From Clostridiales bacterium (GTDB lineage: Bacteria > Bacillota > Clostridia > Oscillospirales > Oscillospiraceae): a DNA stretch of 35,887 nt. The first letter of the stretch is position 1. Every line of letters starts with the position of its first letter. Shown one piece after another: positions 35,251 to 35,887 of the stretch. The notes under the pieces were generated by a model, which made no database searches, had not been told where the DNA came from, and saw only the letters and a list, made by a program, of their open reading frames with translations. A program made the translations under genes and the position numbers. The stretch is from NCBI GenBank assembly GCA_021201475.1, contig JAJQEV010000049.1, positions 1 through 35,887 on the forward strand, given 5' to 3'.

Positions 35251-35887
35251 AAATTTGTTGTTGCTATTCTCCCTGATTTTCCATATAATAAAATAGTACT
35301 AAGGTAAAGAGTTTTGGTGTTTTTCATAATAAAGCAGTTGCTTTAAGAGAAAGTTGGGGCAGAGACGTAAAACCTGTCCCATTGGTCGGGATGGAGACCT
35401 AAAACCCATTCCCATTGCAGAATAAACTGTGAAAAATCAGTAAAAGAGTGGCACTGTCCACTCTTTTCTTTACCCAGATAAGAGGAGCAATTAGTGATGC
35501 CTTACTGTCCCATTTTTTACTGTTAATGAGGTGGTCAAAACGGGGACGTATTTCTCAAAAAGCCTTTAAAATCAAGGAAAAACGCAACTGAATAATGAGA
35601 AGTACGGTCTCAAGGCCGCCCGTCGCGCGCCTCAGTTCAGCAATTGCTGATTTTTTCAAAAAATCGAATCAAAATAGCTCAAAACCCAGGAAAAATCACG
35701 ATTTTCCGGGGTTTTCTATATAAATCAGCTTGATACAGTTTGTTTGATTTTGACCTGATGAGACGCTTTTTGACCCCGTTTTTTTGAGTTAAAAGTGGGG
35801 CAACCGTGAAGTGGCAAACTAAAACTGGACACGGGGGTGCAAAAATTGGACACGGTGATATAATCTATGTACAAAGGAAATATCATT
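35251..35887. other. Gene-free tail with short repeats, possibly transposon ends
   Basis: No supported gene. Two imperfect direct repeats of about 30 bp share GAGAC-n-TAAAACC and CCCATTG (35356-35385 and 35388-35418). A hairpin AAAGAGTGG-cactgt-CCACTCTTT is at about 35443-35466. Near the edge, AAAACTGGACACGG (about 35820-35833) and AAAATTGGACACGG (about 35843-35856) are near-identical 14-mers in tandem, like the multiple terminal repeats of some insertion sequences, followed by a TATAAT. The window ends before any transposase. Confidence 0.45.

Overview
The window looks like part of a Clostridia (Firmicutes) gut bacterium's accessory genome made of nested mobile elements. The evidence is the set of gene families seen: a MobA/MobL relaxase with a DUF3847 partner, a CHC2 primase-like protein, a large serine recombinase, Maff2, VirB6/TrbL-like and PrgI-type conjugation genes, and strong AGGAGG ribosome sites. 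This combination is common in integrative elements of Lachnospiraceae and Oscillospiraceae. The species cannot be named from the sequence.

Region 1 (1 to about 20,010) is most of a mobilizable element; its left end is outside the window. It carries a type I restriction-modification operon (1,112-10,106): an HTH controller, hsdM, a DUF1016/YhcG-type nuclease gene, hsdS, an unrecognised gene, a GIY-YIG nuclease gene and hsdR. Next come a 278-residue unknown protein, a probable oriT resembling the RSF1010 nic region (10,969-11,017), a DUF3847 protein, the relaxase, a CHC2 zinc protein, an array of short hairpins and TACAATTT boxes, ParB-like and RepA-like proteins, a DinJ/YafQ toxin-antitoxin pair inside a duplicated 64-bp iteron-like sequence, and a large serine recombinase. 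Just after the recombinase lies the 3' fragment of a Maff2 gene, so the element appears to have inserted into a conjugation gene of an older element. The hsdS gene is unusual: it has three target-recognition segments, a three-fold TAEL-type repeat, and a 7.5-copy AGAC tract whose slippage would switch the protein between three-TRD and ordinary two-TRD forms.

Region 2 (about 20,010-23,423) is the remains of the older element: the Maff2 tail, a VirB6-like membrane protein, and a PrgI gene cut after about 60 codons and fused to unrelated coding sequence, followed by a coiled-coil DUF2325-like protein and a free-standing ClpX-type zinc finger protein.

Region 3 (23,424 to about 33,900) is a visibly AT-richer operon, the most interesting part of the window. 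A small HTH gene with its own promoter precedes four tightly packed large genes: a DUF4338 protein related to Druantia DruA, a DptF-like P-loop ATPase, a protein in the DptG position, and a 1,537-residue DptH-like protein combining a PD-(D/E)XK nuclease motif with an FtsK/HerA translocase. Neither the DruE helicase of Druantia nor the DndBCDE modification genes are present. I infer a hybrid anti-phage or anti-plasmid system. An SfsA-like nuclease fragment follows and is cut off at its catalytic motif.

Region 4 (about 33,900-35,887) begins with a tyrosine integrase lacking its N-terminal domain, then a HTH regulator, a terminator, and a gene-free tail with short repeats that may be transposon ends.
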